NCBI RefSeq assembly: GCF_934371575.1
Contig: NZ_CAKRNY010000015.1
Span: 9,819-73,818 of the forward strand
Direction of reading: 5' to 3'
DNA from: an uncultured Blautia sp.
GTDB lineage: Bacteria > Bacillota > Clostridia > Lachnospirales > Lachnospiraceae
Length of the DNA: 64,000 nucleotides
Both the position numbers and the translations under genes were made by a program. The notes under the pieces are model-generated. The model worked only from the letters and a program-made list of their open reading frames with translations, did no database searches and had not been told where the DNA came from. Shown here in pieces: positions 35,762-44,489 of the stretch (the first letter of the stretch is position 1; every line of letters begins with the position of its first letter).

Positions 35762-36876
35762 CAGCCTTACTTGAATTAAAGCAGAAAATTAAAAGAGTGT
35801 ACGGACAGTATGAAATGTATATCCTGCCTGTAATGAAATTTGTGTTGGCCCTGGTTTACTTCCTGTGGATCAATGCCAATATGGGATATATGTCCAAGAT
35901 AAATAATGTTTTTCTTGTGCTTATTCTGGCACTGATCTGCTCTGTCCTGCCATCCTCAGCTATGATGTATATAGGATTTATACTGATTGTTGCACACAGT
36001 TATGCGCTGGGCATAGAGGTTGCAGCATTTATGCTGGTACTGATTTTACTGATGCTTATTTTCTTCCTGAGATTCAGCGGAGAACAGAACACTATTTTCG
36101 TATTTACACCACTTTCTTTTGCATTCAGTCTTCCGGCGCTTCTTCCTATTGGAAGCGGACTGATGGAAAGCAGTTTGTCTGCAATTCCGGCTGGCTGTGG
36201 TGTGGTTATGTATTATTTTATACGCTTTTTAAGATCCCAGTCTGCAATCCTTGTGAATCCGGAGCTTGAAATGACAGACAAGCTTCAGATCATGGCAGAT
36301 GGTCTGGTACAGAACTGGGGAATGTGGATCACGGTGGTTGCGTTTGTTGCTGTGATTCTTCTGGTACATCTGATCCGTACCCGTTCCTTTGACCATGCAT
36401 GGAGAATATCCATAATTACAGGCGGCGTTGCTTATGTGTTTATAATGCTGGTTGGAAGTTTTGGAATGAGTCTGAATGCAACTGTAGCTATGGTTCCGCT
36501 TCTGATCTGTACTATTGCGGCCGTTCTTTTGGCACTGGTCATGGAATTTTTCGCATTTGGTGGAGACTATAGCCGTGCAGAACGTCTGGAATATGAAGAT
36601 GATGAGTATTTTTACTATGTTAAGGCTGTTCCGAAGGCAACTGTTGCAACATCAGAGAGAAGCATTAAGAAAATAAATGCAGAGCCTGTACGTGAAGACA
36701 GAAAAGTAGAAGAGAATACTGCTACTTATGCGAATCCAATCTTTCGTCAGGATGAGAAACCGAAAAAAAGAAGGGTTTCAGCTCCGGCAGAAAGAAAGCC
36801 GGGAAGGGTTGAGAAGCCGGAAGCGAAAGATGTTGATTTTGAGAAAAAACTTGAAGAATCCCTTAAGGATCTTTAA
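35758..36876 (+). CDS. Polytopic membrane protein of unknown function
   Basis: 372 aa. About eight or nine membrane helices fill residues 20-270, including MKFVLALVYFLWINANMGYM and a hydrophobic IYTLIVAH-like cluster, then a cytoplasmic tail of about 100 residues begins with DYSRAERLEYEDDEYFYYVKAVPKATV and ends in a lysine- and arginine-rich segment (EKPKKRRVSAPAERK). It is coupled to the upstream two-helix protein by a 4-base overlap and closed by a terminator before cdaA. No transporter or enzyme motif is evident. Proximity to cdaA and wall genes suggests, but does not show, an envelope role. Confidence 0.78.
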   Translation: MTALLELKQKIKRVYGQYEMYILPVMKFVLALVYFLWINANMGYMSKINNVFLVLILALICSVLPSSAMMYIGFILIVAHSYALGIEVAAFMLVLILLMLIFFLRFSGEQNTIFVFTPLSFAFSLPALLPIGSGLMESSLSAIPAGCGVVMYYFIRFLRSQSAILVNPELEMTDKLQIMADGLVQNWGMWITVVAFVAVILLVHLIRTRSFDHAWRISIITGGVAYVFIMLVGSFGMSLNATVAMVPLLICTIAAVLLALVMEFFAFGGDYSRAERLEYEDDEYFYYVKAVPKATVATSERSIKKINAEPVREDRKVEENTATYANPIFRQDEKPKKRRVSAPAERKPGRVEKPEAKDVDFEKKLEESLKDL

Positions 36877-36885
36877 TAGGAAAAA

Positions 36886-36922
36886 GGTTACCGGGGAAAT
36901 TATCCGGTAACCATTTTGTTAT
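36886..36922 (+). terminator. Terminator before cdaA
   Basis: GGTTACCGG (36886-36894) and CCGGTAACC (36904-36912) form a 9-bp stem with a 9-nt loop, followed by ATTTTGTTATTTTATT. Confidence 0.88.
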
Positions 36923-36958
36923 TTTATTAAAAAATCTGAAACAGGAAAGGAGTACATT

Positions 36959-37846
36959 ATGCAGGATATGGCAATCAGATTATCTGGATATTTGTCCAAA
37001 CTTTCCCTGCCTAGTCTGGGAGTTACAGACATACTGGAGATTGCCCTGATTTCCTTTTTTATTTATCAGTTTATGGTATGGATTAAATTTACCCGTGCAT
37101 ATACACTGCTGAAGGGAATTCTGGTAGTACTTCTTTTTATTTTATTTGCCTATATTCTGAAGATGAATACGATCCTCTGGATCATTAAAAATCTTTCTAC
37201 CATACTTCTTACCAGTGTTGTTGTTATTTTCCAGCCTGAGTTGCGTAAAATGCTTGAGCAGCTGGGCCAGAAGAAGATAATGGCTTCTATTCTGCCCCTT
37301 GATTCCGGAAAGGAAGTACAGGAGCGTTTTACAGATAAGACTGTTAATGAGCTTGTAAAAGCGTGTTTTGATATGGGAGAAGTAAAAACAGGTGCGTTGA
37401 TCGTAATCGAGCAGAATATTCGTCTGAGTGAGTATGAGCGTACCGGAATTAATGTGGATGCAGTGCTTACAAGTCAGCTTCTGATCAATATTTTTGAGCA
37501 TAATACTCCTCTTCATGACGGAGCTGTTCTTGTGCGGGGAAATCGAATCGTGGCAGCGACCTGTTATCTGCCTCTTTCCGATAATATGGAACTGAGCAAG
37601 CAGCTTGGAACCCGTCACAGAGCTGGAGTGGGTATCAGTGAGGTAAGTGATTCTCTGACAATTATCGTTTCCGAGGAAACAGGTCTGGTTTCTGTGGCTC
37701 AGGATGGAAAGCTCAGCAGAGGACTTAACAGTGCAGAACTCAGAGCAGCACTGACAAAAGCACAGAATAAGAAGGTTGTCATTAACAGTAAACTGCGTCA
37801 TCTGTTGAAAGGAAGAATGAAACATGAAGAAGACAAAGCTGACTAG
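36959..37846 (+). CDS. cdaA: Diadenylate cyclase CdaA (c-di-AMP synthase)
   Basis: 295 aa. Three N-terminal membrane helices (about residues 22-90) precede a DisA_N cyclase domain. The catalytic aspartate is in PLHDGAVLVRG (Asp187), and GTRHRAGVGISEVSDSLTIIVSEETG holds the RHR nucleotide-binding motif. The enzyme joins two ATP into c-di-AMP, which controls potassium uptake, osmolytes and wall homeostasis and is usually essential. The following gene overlaps it by 23 bases and encodes a YbbR-repeat protein, the usual regulator CdaR. glmM, often third in this operon, is absent here; an HPr-like gene is in its place. Confidence 0.97.
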   Translation: MQDMAIRLSGYLSKLSLPSLGVTDILEIALISFFIYQFMVWIKFTRAYTLLKGILVVLLFILFAYILKMNTILWIIKNLSTILLTSVVVIFQPELRKMLEQLGQKKIMASILPLDSGKEVQERFTDKTVNELVKACFDMGEVKTGALIVIEQNIRLSEYERTGINVDAVLTSQLLINIFEHNTPLHDGAVLVRGNRIVAATCYLPLSDNMELSKQLGTRHRAGVGISEVSDSLTIIVSEETGLVSVAQDGKLSRGLNSAELRAALTKAQNKKVVINSKLRHLLKGRMKHEEDKAD

Positions 37847-39122
37847 GAATTTTACCTTGAAGATCATGTCTGTTTTCATCGGTTTTCTGATATGGTTTAT
37901 TGTAGTAAATGTGGATAACCCGATTTCCAGCAAAAGCATTACAATTGCAGGGGATAAGGTAGAACTGCAGAATACCGCTTATGTAGACAGCGCAAATATG
38001 ATGTGTCTGCAGGATGATGATCCGGATCCTATCAGAGTTACCATCACAGGGGAGAGAAGACTGCTCAGCAGGATCACACAGGCGAATATCACTTTGACAG
38101 CAGATCTTCAGCAGGCCGGAAGTCTGGATACCAATCCGGTTATGGTTCCTATTACAGCATCCTGTACGGGAATCAGCCCGGAGAATATTAAAGTGACACC
38201 ACAGTATCTCAGTGTAAGACTGGAAGAGAAAGTAACACAGGAATTTCTGGTTAATGTAAATTACGGCTCCAGTCAGCCAGGTAAAGGCTATGAGGTGGGA
38301 ATACAGACTGCAAGTCCTGAGAAAGTCAAAATTACAGGACCGAAGTCGCTGGTAAATAAAATTGATAAAGTAAATGCGACAGTTGATGTTGATGGCAAAA
38401 CAAAAGATTTTTCAGAGGAAGCTGATCTGAATATTATTGATAAGAATCAGGACAGCCTTGCGGGAAGAATGGCTTATCTTACTATAGATAATACGAAAGT
38501 AGTAGTTACGACCAGATTCTGGAAAATCCGTACAGGAGTGAATATTGGAGCCAATTATGTGGGTGTGCCGGCAGATGGCTATCAGGTGGAAAGTGTTACC
38601 ACAGTTCCGGATACTATAAGTCTTGCAGGAACTGATGAAGCACTGGAGACACTGAAAGAGAATGATAATACTATCTGGATTGGCGGTACCGACATTGATA
38701 TTTCAGGTGAGACAGCTGATATTGAGAAAAAAGTAAGTCTTAAGGATGTACTTCCGGATGATGTGCGTCTGACCAGCGGAACAAGTGAAGATGTATGGGT
38801 GAAAGTAAGTATTCTTCCGGTGGGAAGCCATTCTTACGGATTATTATCCAATCAGGTTGCAGTAAAAAATCTGGATGACAATCTTCTGGTAACGTTTGGT
38901 ACAGATAAGATTGAAATTCGTGTGAAAGCGACAGATGGAGATTTGGATAGTTTTAATCTGGATAAAGTGAAGGCATCTGTGGATCTGTCTGATATGGGCG
39001 TTGGAAGTTATCAGATTCCGGTTTCTGTAGAATTGCCGAAAGGCTTTGAACTTTTGGACGATGTAATTGCTGACGTGACTATATCTGAGGTTTCCAATTT
39101 GAATTCCGCTGACAAGGGATAA
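37824..39122 (+). CDS. cdaR: YbbR-domain protein, CdaA regulator
   Basis: 432 aa. A single N-terminal membrane helix (LKIMSVFIGFLIWFIVVNVDNP) is followed by tandem YbbR domains outside the membrane, each with the beta-rich pattern seen in VTITGERRLLSRI, VKITGPKSLVNKIDKV and ISLAGTDEALETL. CdaR binds CdaA and modulates c-di-AMP synthesis in Bacillus and Listeria. It overlaps cdaA by 23 bases and has its own AAAGGAAG site 8 bases before the ATG. Length and domain number (about four repeats) are normal. Short direct repeats start at its stop codon. Confidence 0.92.
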   Translation: MKKTKLTRNFTLKIMSVFIGFLIWFIVVNVDNPISSKSITIAGDKVELQNTAYVDSANMMCLQDDDPDPIRVTITGERRLLSRITQANITLTADLQQAGSLDTNPVMVPITASCTGISPENIKVTPQYLSVRLEEKVTQEFLVNVNYGSSQPGKGYEVGIQTASPEKVKITGPKSLVNKIDKVNATVDVDGKTKDFSEEADLNIIDKNQDSLAGRMAYLTIDNTKVVVTTRFWKIRTGVNIGANYVGVPADGYQVESVTTVPDTISLAGTDEALETLKENDNTIWIGGTDIDISGETADIEKKVSLKDVLPDDVRLTSGTSEDVWVKVSILPVGSHSYGLLSNQVAVKNLDDNLLVTFGTDKIEIRVKATDGDLDSFNLDKVKASVDLSDMGVGSYQIPVSVELPKGFELLDDVIADVTISEVSNLNSADKG

Positions 39123-39152
39123 AGCAGATAAGGGATAAAACAGATAAGGGAG
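39111..39152 (+). repeat. 16-nt direct repeats at the cdaR-HPr junction
   Basis: Two 16-base copies (GACAAGGGATAAAGCA and GATAAGGGATAAAACA) and a partial third run across the cdaR stop codon into the Shine-Dalgarno of the HPr-like gene. They may have come from slippage and each carries a copy of the AAGGGA core of a ribosome binding site. Confidence 0.7.
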
Positions 39153-39159
39153 TGAAACT

Positions 39160-39423
39160 ATGGTAAGTGAGAAAGTAAGGGTGAACAATCCTTCCGGGCT
39201 TCATTTACGTCCGGCCGGAATCCTCTGCAAAGAGGCGATGAAATATAAATCTCTTATAACATTTCAATATGGCGGAGGCACAGCTAATGCCAAAAGCGTG
39301 CTCAGTGTCCTGGGTGCCTGCGTGAAATGTGGTGATGAGATCATTATATTTTGTGAAGGTGATGATGAGAAAGAAGCACTGAGAAGTCTTGTAACTGTTA
39401 TTAAAAACGGACTTGGCGAGTAA
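39160..39423 (+). CDS. HPr-family phosphocarrier protein
   Basis: 87 aa, complete HPr fold. The phosphoryl acceptor His15 lies in PSGLHLRPAG, and Ser46, the HPr-kinase target of Firmicutes HPr, lies in ANAKSVLSVLG. The usual KSIMGVM around Ser46 is changed, so this could be a true PTS HPr, a Crh-like regulator that kept His15, or a paralogue. ptsI is not adjacent; the neighbours are cdaR and a wall L,D-transpeptidase. AAGGGAG lies 7 bases before the ATG. The position in a c-di-AMP/cell-wall context is unexpected for the general PTS. Confidence 0.88.
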   Translation: MVSEKVRVNNPSGLHLRPAGILCKEAMKYKSLITFQYGGGTANAKSVLSVLGACVKCGDEIIIFCEGDDEKEALRSLVTVIKNGLGE

Positions 39424-39447
39424 GGCTTATAAAAGGGAGGTATAAAG

Positions 39448-42120
39448 GTGAAGAAGAGAGTTGCAGCCGCAATCTTAGGAGCAATGTTGAGTGTGTCCAT
39501 GGTGCTGGAAATTCCGGCAGCTGCCTTGGATGCCGGATTTGAAGCTGGTTTTACAGCTGAACAAGCAGAAGATGGGCAGCCGGAAGAGGGCAGTGAAGAG
39601 GTACAGCCATCTGACGATGGTGAGGAAACTGACGGGAATGTTTCGGATGTTCCTGCTTCTGATGAGCAGCAGACACCAGATGACGGAAGTGATGAAGACA
39701 TTGCTTTGGATGAAAATGTCCCTTCAGATGAAGATGGATTTATTTCAGGAGAGACTGTTAATGAAACAGGAGCGACAGATCCTGCGCAGGATTTTGAAAG
39801 TGAAGTACAGGATGTTCCTGTTGACGACCAGAATGCAGCAGGTACAGAAGTTTCCGCAGAGGATTCTGACGGAGTATTCAACTGGCAGGAATGGGAGCAG
39901 ACAGCAGATGGTTTCCGTCTTCGTAAGAAAACAGCAGCAGTAACTGCTTCAGAAGTGCAGTCTTCAGAGGTACAGTCTTCAGAGGTACAGTCTTCAGAGG
40001 TACAGTCTTCAGAGGTACAGTCTTCAGAGGTACAGTCTTTGGAGGTTCAGAGTGAAGGTACAGAGGATGCTGATGCGTCAGAGGTGGCAGAAGAAACTGA
40101 GGAGACCGGAAGTGCTGATGCAGCACCTCTTGATTTCAAAGATCAGTATTATACAGCAGCAGATGGAATCGTAGAAATTACCACAAGAACAGAGACTGGT
40201 GATACCCATACCGGTTTTTATCTGTTTAATGAGAATGGTATTCTGGTTACAGGCACTAAGTCCTTAACTGGAACTGAGAGTGTGAATGGAGCGGTTGGCG
40301 AATTCTATTTTACAACAACAAATGAAGCAGAAGCTTATGCGGAATTTGAAGGTAAAGGAGCTGCTCTGGTTCCCTGGAAGACCACTGTGGGACAGATGAA
40401 GAAGGACTTCTGGCTGTGGAGTAAAGAGAACGGCAGTTTCCGTTATTATGGAGCTGATGGAAAGGCTATGACAGTCTCTCAGCTGGACCAGGCAGCAAAT
40501 GCAAACAATACATATACCGGATATTATAAGATCAACGATGAGTATTACTGTCTGGATGCAGATGGCAAGCCGCGTACAGGTGATATTACGCTGACGGCAA
40601 GGGGAACTTCAGCCCAGTATTATTTTATGCCAGCATCTGATGGGCAGGAGATTCCTGGCAAAATGTTCCGGGATGGCTGGAAGAGCTTCCAGACTGGCAA
40701 GGGAGAGCAGTGGAAATATTACGATTCCGGTGAGCTGGACATTGGGAAAATCGGACAGCTTCTGGTTCATGGAATTATAGTTTCAGATCTGGATGGACGT
40801 AAAGAGCCGCAGAAGTCATATCTGCTTGACAGCAAGGGATATCTGCTTAAGAGTTCTATGAAGAAGGCTGCTGATGGTAAATATTATATTACTGACAAAA
40901 ATGGCAGCATTTACAAGAGTAAAATTGTTACATACAAGAAAAAAAGATATTACGTAGATGAAAATGGTGTAAGAGCAAACTGGAAGAATGGCTGGTATCG
41001 CTGTACGGCAGCTGGAAACAGAATGTATTATTTCGGCTCCAAGGCTGGTGTTATTGTAAAGAAGACCGGTTGGCAGAAGGTCACTGTAAAAGGGAAATTC
41101 TATGGCTGGTTCCTTTTCAGCAAGAAGGGAAATCATTACAAAAACCAGATGAAGAGTGGATATTACTTCAGGGCTGATGGAAGGCTTGCAAGCGGTATCA
41201 CAGTGATCGATGGAAAGAGCTACTTCTTTAAACCATCTACATCCAAGACCAGAAATGGTAAGATGGTTAAAAACCAGATGTTTGTCTATAAGAAGAAGAC
41301 ATATTTTGCAGCTGCTGACGGTGTGCTTCGCAAGAGTGGATGGCAGAAAATTGATGGCAAGTATTACTATTTCAAGAATATGAATCTTGTTAAAAACAAG
41401 TTCGTGAAAAAAGGCAAGAAATACGGGTATGTAGATGCAACAGGTAAATTTACTACCGGCTGGGTAATTGTAAATAATTCCAAGAATCTTGTAAAATACA
41501 TAAATCCGGATAAGAAGGGCTTTGTAAAAAATACTTCCAGAAAGATTGGCGGTAAGCTGTATTACTTTGATAAGAATGGATACAGAATCAATGATCTGAC
41601 GAATATTTATAAGGGACCATATACAGTTGAAGTTGACCGTGTAAACGGAGTTATGACGATTTATGCAGATTCTGCCCGTACGATCCCGGTTAAATCTATT
41701 CGAGTTTCTGTTGGAAATCCTGGAACACCAACACCTACAGGAAGATACAGTCTGACACGTTACAGCAGATGGCAGCCTCTTATGGGACCATCCTGGGGGC
41801 AGTACGGTACTCACGTGGATGGTGCAGGACAGGGTGGAATTTTTGTTCATTCAATTGCATGCGGAGCAGCCAACAGCTATAATCTTCCAGTAAGTGCCTA
41901 CTACAAACTTGGCAGTCCGGCATCCCACGGATGTATCCGTACCTGTGTAGGCGATGCAAAGTGGGTATATTACAATTGCAGTGGTTCAACAATTTACATT
42001 TTTGATGGTAAATACAAGTCTGATGAAGTGTTCAAGGGACCGCTTGGACGTCGCGCAATTGTACCTCTTAAGGGAACTAAAAACGGTGGATATTATGATC
42101 CTACCGATCCTGCTGCATAA
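39448..42120 (+). CDS. Secreted L,D-transpeptidase with wall-binding repeats
   Basis: 890 aa from a GTG start with GGGAGG 7 bases upstream. Order: signal peptide (MKKRVAAAILGAMLSVSMVL), an acidic disordered region to about residue 165, seven SSEVQ-type pentapeptides, a globular part, a long array of choline/glucan-binding-like repeats (for example GWYRCTAAGNRMYYFGSKAG and GWQKIDGKYYYFKN), and a C-terminal YkuD domain. The catalytic motif SPASHGCIRT has His827 and Cys829. YkuD enzymes make 3-3 cross-links in peptidoglycan or anchor proteins to it. The repeats should hold the enzyme to wall polymers, perhaps the polysaccharide encoded just downstream. It lies between HPr and a lysozyme with similar repeats. 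Confidence 0.92.
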   Translation: MKKRVAAAILGAMLSVSMVLEIPAAALDAGFEAGFTAEQAEDGQPEEGSEEVQPSDDGEETDGNVSDVPASDEQQTPDDGSDEDIALDENVPSDEDGFISGETVNETGATDPAQDFESEVQDVPVDDQNAAGTEVSAEDSDGVFNWQEWEQTADGFRLRKKTAAVTASEVQSSEVQSSEVQSSEVQSSEVQSSEVQSLEVQSEGTEDADASEVAEETEETGSADAAPLDFKDQYYTAADGIVEITTRTETGDTHTGFYLFNENGILVTGTKSLTGTESVNGAVGEFYFTTTNEAEAYAEFEGKGAALVPWKTTVGQMKKDFWLWSKENGSFRYYGADGKAMTVSQLDQAANANNTYTGYYKINDEYYCLDADGKPRTGDITLTARGTSAQYYFMPASDGQEIPGKMFRDGWKSFQTGKGEQWKYYDSGELDIGKIGQLLVHGIIVSDLDGRKEPQKSYLLDSKGYLLKSSMKKAADGKYYITDKNGSIYKSKIVTYKKKRYYVDENGVRANWKNGWYRCTAAGNRMYYFGSKAGVIVKKTGWQKVTVKGKFYGWFLFSKKGNHYKNQMKSGYYFRADGRLASGITVIDGKSYFFKPSTSKTRNGKMVKNQMFVYKKKTYFAAADGVLRKSGWQKIDGKYYYFKNMNLVKNKFVKKGKKYGYVDATGKFTTGWVIVNNSKNLVKYINPDKKGFVKNTSRKIGGKLYYFDKNGYRINDLTNIYKGPYTVEVDRVNGVMTIYADSARTIPVKSIRVSVGNPGTPTPTGRYSLTRYSRWQPLMGPSWGQYGTHVDGAGQGGIFVHSIACGAANSYNLPVSAYYKLGSPASHGCIRTCVGDAKWVYYNCSGSTIYIFDGKYKSDEVFKGPLGRRAIVPLKGTKNGGYYDPTDPAA
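39946..40050 (+). repeat. Seven 15-nt tandem repeats (SSEVQ) in the transpeptidase gene
   Basis: Seven copies of a 15-base unit; the five copies at 39961-40035 are identical (TCTTCAGAGGTACAG). Identity at the DNA level points to recent slippage, so length should differ between strains. The unit adds five residues and keeps the reading frame. Confidence 0.92.
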
Positions 42121-42136
42121 ATAAAGAGCAGAAAAG

Positions 42137-42180
42137 GGTGCTTTAAAATTATCAGTTTCGATAATTTTAAGGCACCTTTT
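42137..42180 (+). terminator. Terminator after the L,D-transpeptidase gene
   Basis: A 17-bp near-perfect stem (42137-42153 with 42160-42176, one mismatch, 6-nt loop) is followed by TTTT. Confidence 0.92.
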
Positions 42181-42280
42181 ACAGTTTTGGAGAATAACAT
42201 TGAAATTTGAAATAGGAAACTGTATAATAACTAAGTAACACATTTTTAACATCTTTATGAAAAAGCTGTTGGGAGGAAAT

Positions 42281-43855
42281 ATGAGTAAGTGGAAAAAGTG
42301 GCTGTCAGCCAGTTTACTGACTGCCATACTTGGAACAGCGGGAATTGCCGGAAGCACCGCAGAGGTCAGTGCAAATGCAGGAAACAGAGCTTCTTCAGGA
42401 ATAGAGAATCTTTCACCGGATGAACTGGTTCCCAGCGTTGGTTCTTCCTCTTCTAAGAAGGTAAATGCCAAAGCATGGAAGAAAATTGACGGTGTTTGTT
42501 ATAATGGAAGTGGTAAGGTAATAGAGAATGCGATCACCAGAGGAATTGATGTTTCTGAGTGGCAGGATAAGATTAATTGGGAAGAAGCCAGTAAGGATCT
42601 GGATTTTGCTTTTGTGCGCATTTCATATGGAACGAAGCATCTGGATAACTGTTTTGAATACAATATGACACAGGCAGAAGCTGCAGGAGTTCCGGTTGGA
42701 ACTTATGTGTACAGCCTTGCCAAAACAAATAAAGAAGCATTGGCGGAGGCACAGCTTGCAATCAGACAGATGCAGGGACATAAGGTGTCCTATCCGGTTG
42801 CCTTTGATCTGGAAGATGAGAAAACATTGGGAACCCTGACGAAAAAGGAAGTTTCACAGATTGCACTCACCTTTTGTGATGAAATCCGCAAAGCTGGATA
42901 TACTCCTATGCTTTATATGAATCTGAACTGGTATAATAATTATGTGGACTGGAGCGTTCTGGAAGGTTCCGGGCTTGATGTATGGATAGCATGCTATGGA
43001 GATACCATACTTGCTCCAAGCACGGAAAAGTATAAATATACTATCTGGCAGAGCACCGCAGGAGATGAAGTTCCGGGAATGATCCCAACAAAGAAATTGA
43101 TCAGTGGTGTGGCCAAGGACAATAACGTTGATCTGAACTTTGGCTTTGTGGATTATACCACCAGGATCATGCCCAGATGGAATGTTCAGGAAGGATACAC
43201 ACCGGCCACAGAGCCTTTATATGCAGATCCGAAGGTATACAAAAATGGCTGGAAAACGGTAAGCGGCAAGACTTACTACTATGAGAATGACATAAAAGCC
43301 ATGGGCTGGAGAGAAATCGGCGGAAAGTATTATTACTTCAGTGTTAAGGATGGTCATTTATGTAAGAAAGTAATTATAAAGACAGATTCCACAGCTTATT
43401 ATGTAGATAAGAAAGGCGTACGTGTTAAAAATAAGGTTGTGACAAAGAAAGACAAGACGTATTATTTTGGTGCGGACGGCAAAGCCTTAACAGGTGTGCG
43501 TAAGCTTAATAAAAAATATTATTATTTCAGTCCGGAATCCTTCTATATGCTGAAGAATTACAAATATGTAACTCCGGCTGGTACAATCTATTATTTTGAC
43601 AGCAATGGAGTCCGTGTGAAGAATAAATTTGTTACCATAAATGAAAATGGAAAGAAAAACACTTATTATTTCGGTTCCAATGGAAAAGCCTATAAAGGCT
43701 GGCACAAAATAAAAGGGAAAAAATATTATTTTTATCGTGGAACAGGAGCCAAAGCAGGTGTCCGTGCACAGAGCGTCCGTCTGAAAAACAGCAGTGGCAT
43801 TGTGTCAGTATTTAACAAGAATGGCGTATGTAAGAAACAGTATAAGGCTGCCTGA
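42281..43855 (+). CDS. Secreted GH25 lysozyme with wall-binding repeats
   Basis: 524 aa from the ATG at 42281, which follows GGGAGG. A signal peptide (about residues 1-33) and a short linker lead to a GH25 muramidase domain (about residues 85-300): GIDVSEWQDKINWEE starts the barrel and YPVAFDLEDE carries the catalytic DxE pair; WIACYG and YTIWQST are also typical. The C-terminal 200 residues are wall-binding repeats (GWKTVSGKTYYYENDIKAMGW and others). GH25 enzymes cut the MurNAc-GlcNAc bond. Such a protein acts in wall turnover, separation or as an autolysin. Its repeats resemble those of the upstream transpeptidase, so both probably recognise the same wall ligand. Confidence 0.93.
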   Translation: MSKWKKWLSASLLTAILGTAGIAGSTAEVSANAGNRASSGIENLSPDELVPSVGSSSSKKVNAKAWKKIDGVCYNGSGKVIENAITRGIDVSEWQDKINWEEASKDLDFAFVRISYGTKHLDNCFEYNMTQAEAAGVPVGTYVYSLAKTNKEALAEAQLAIRQMQGHKVSYPVAFDLEDEKTLGTLTKKEVSQIALTFCDEIRKAGYTPMLYMNLNWYNNYVDWSVLEGSGLDVWIACYGDTILAPSTEKYKYTIWQSTAGDEVPGMIPTKKLISGVAKDNNVDLNFGFVDYTTRIMPRWNVQEGYTPATEPLYADPKVYKNGWKTVSGKTYYYENDIKAMGWREIGGKYYYFSVKDGHLCKKVIIKTDSTAYYVDKKGVRVKNKVVTKKDKTYYFGADGKALTGVRKLNKKYYYFSPESFYMLKNYKYVTPAGTIYYFDSNGVRVKNKFVTINENGKKNTYYFGSNGKAYKGWHKIKGKKYYFYRGTGAKAGVRAQSVRLKNSSGIVSVFNKNGVCKKQYKAA

Positions 43856-43924
43856 AATCCATTCGGCTGTAAAAAAGAACGTTTTTAATAATATTTTATT
43901 AATAAATTATAAGGAGAAACTAAA

Positions 43925-44479
43925 ATGGGAAAAATCAAAGTAACAAACTGTGACGATATTGAAGGATTAAAAGTAATTGAGCCAGCTGTATTTGGAGATT
44001 CCAGAGGATATTTTATGGAAACTTATAATTATAATGATTTTAAAGAGGCTGGAATTGATGTTGAATTTGTACAGGACAATCAGTCAAGCTCACGTTATGG
44101 CGTACTTCGTGGACTTCATTTTCAGCTGAATTATCCTCAGGATAAGCTGGTGCGTGTAGTAAACGGAGAAGTATTCGATGTAGCTGTTGATTTACGGGAA
44201 GGCTCCAAAACATACGGGAAATGGTACGGGGTGGTTCTTTCAGCCGAGAATAAGAAACAGTTCTTTATTCCTAAGGGATTTGCACACGGCTTTCTGGTTC
44301 TTTCCGAGAATGCAGAGTTTACTTATAAATGCTCCGATTTCTATCATCCAAACGATGAGGGCGGCCTGATCTGGAACGATCCGGATATCAATGTTCAGTG
44401 GCCAATTCCGGAAGGCATGGAGCTGATCTTCTCTGACAAAGATCAGAAATGGGGAAGCTTTAAGGAATTAAACAGATAG
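43925..44479 (+). CDS. rfbC: dTDP-4-dehydrorhamnose 3,5-epimerase
   Basis: 184 aa. It epimerises dTDP-4-keto-6-deoxyglucose at C3 and C5, the third step to dTDP-L-rhamnose. The cupin motif DSRGYFMETYN, catalytic histidine in VLRGLHFQ and FFIPKGFAHGFLVLSENAEFTYKCSDFYHP are intact. AAGGAG lies upstream of the ATG. rfbA, rfbB and rfbD are not in the window, so the remaining steps are encoded elsewhere. It opens the plus-strand polysaccharide cluster, 10 bases ahead of wzm, which makes rhamnose the likely main sugar of the polymer. Confidence 0.97.
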   Translation: MGKIKVTNCDDIEGLKVIEPAVFGDSRGYFMETYNYNDFKEAGIDVEFVQDNQSSSRYGVLRGLHFQLNYPQDKLVRVVNGEVFDVAVDLREGSKTYGKWYGVVLSAENKKQFFIPKGFAHGFLVLSENAEFTYKCSDFYHPNDEGGLIWNDPDINVQWPIPEGMELIFSDKDQKWGSFKELNR

Positions 44480-44489
44480 GAGACTGCAG

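Noticed and set aside
39264..39881. 205-codon open frame on the minus strand, serine- and proline-rich
   Set aside because: It is the antisense of the HPr gene and the acidic region of the L,D-transpeptidase gene; its composition is a by-product of GAA/GAT-rich coding DNA.
39946..40050. CRISPR-like array
   Set aside because: The repeats are contiguous 15-base units without spacers and translate in frame, so they are a coding tandem repeat.
40816..41850. 344-codon open frame antisense to the L,D-transpeptidase gene
   Set aside because: It mirrors the wall-binding repeats of the sense gene and lacks a ribosome binding site.
43856..43924. Terminator or attachment site in the AT-rich gap before rfbC
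   Set aside because: The TTAATAATATTTTATTAATAA-like symmetry is only a consequence of A/T richness; there is no GC stem and no duplicated tRNA end or integrase.
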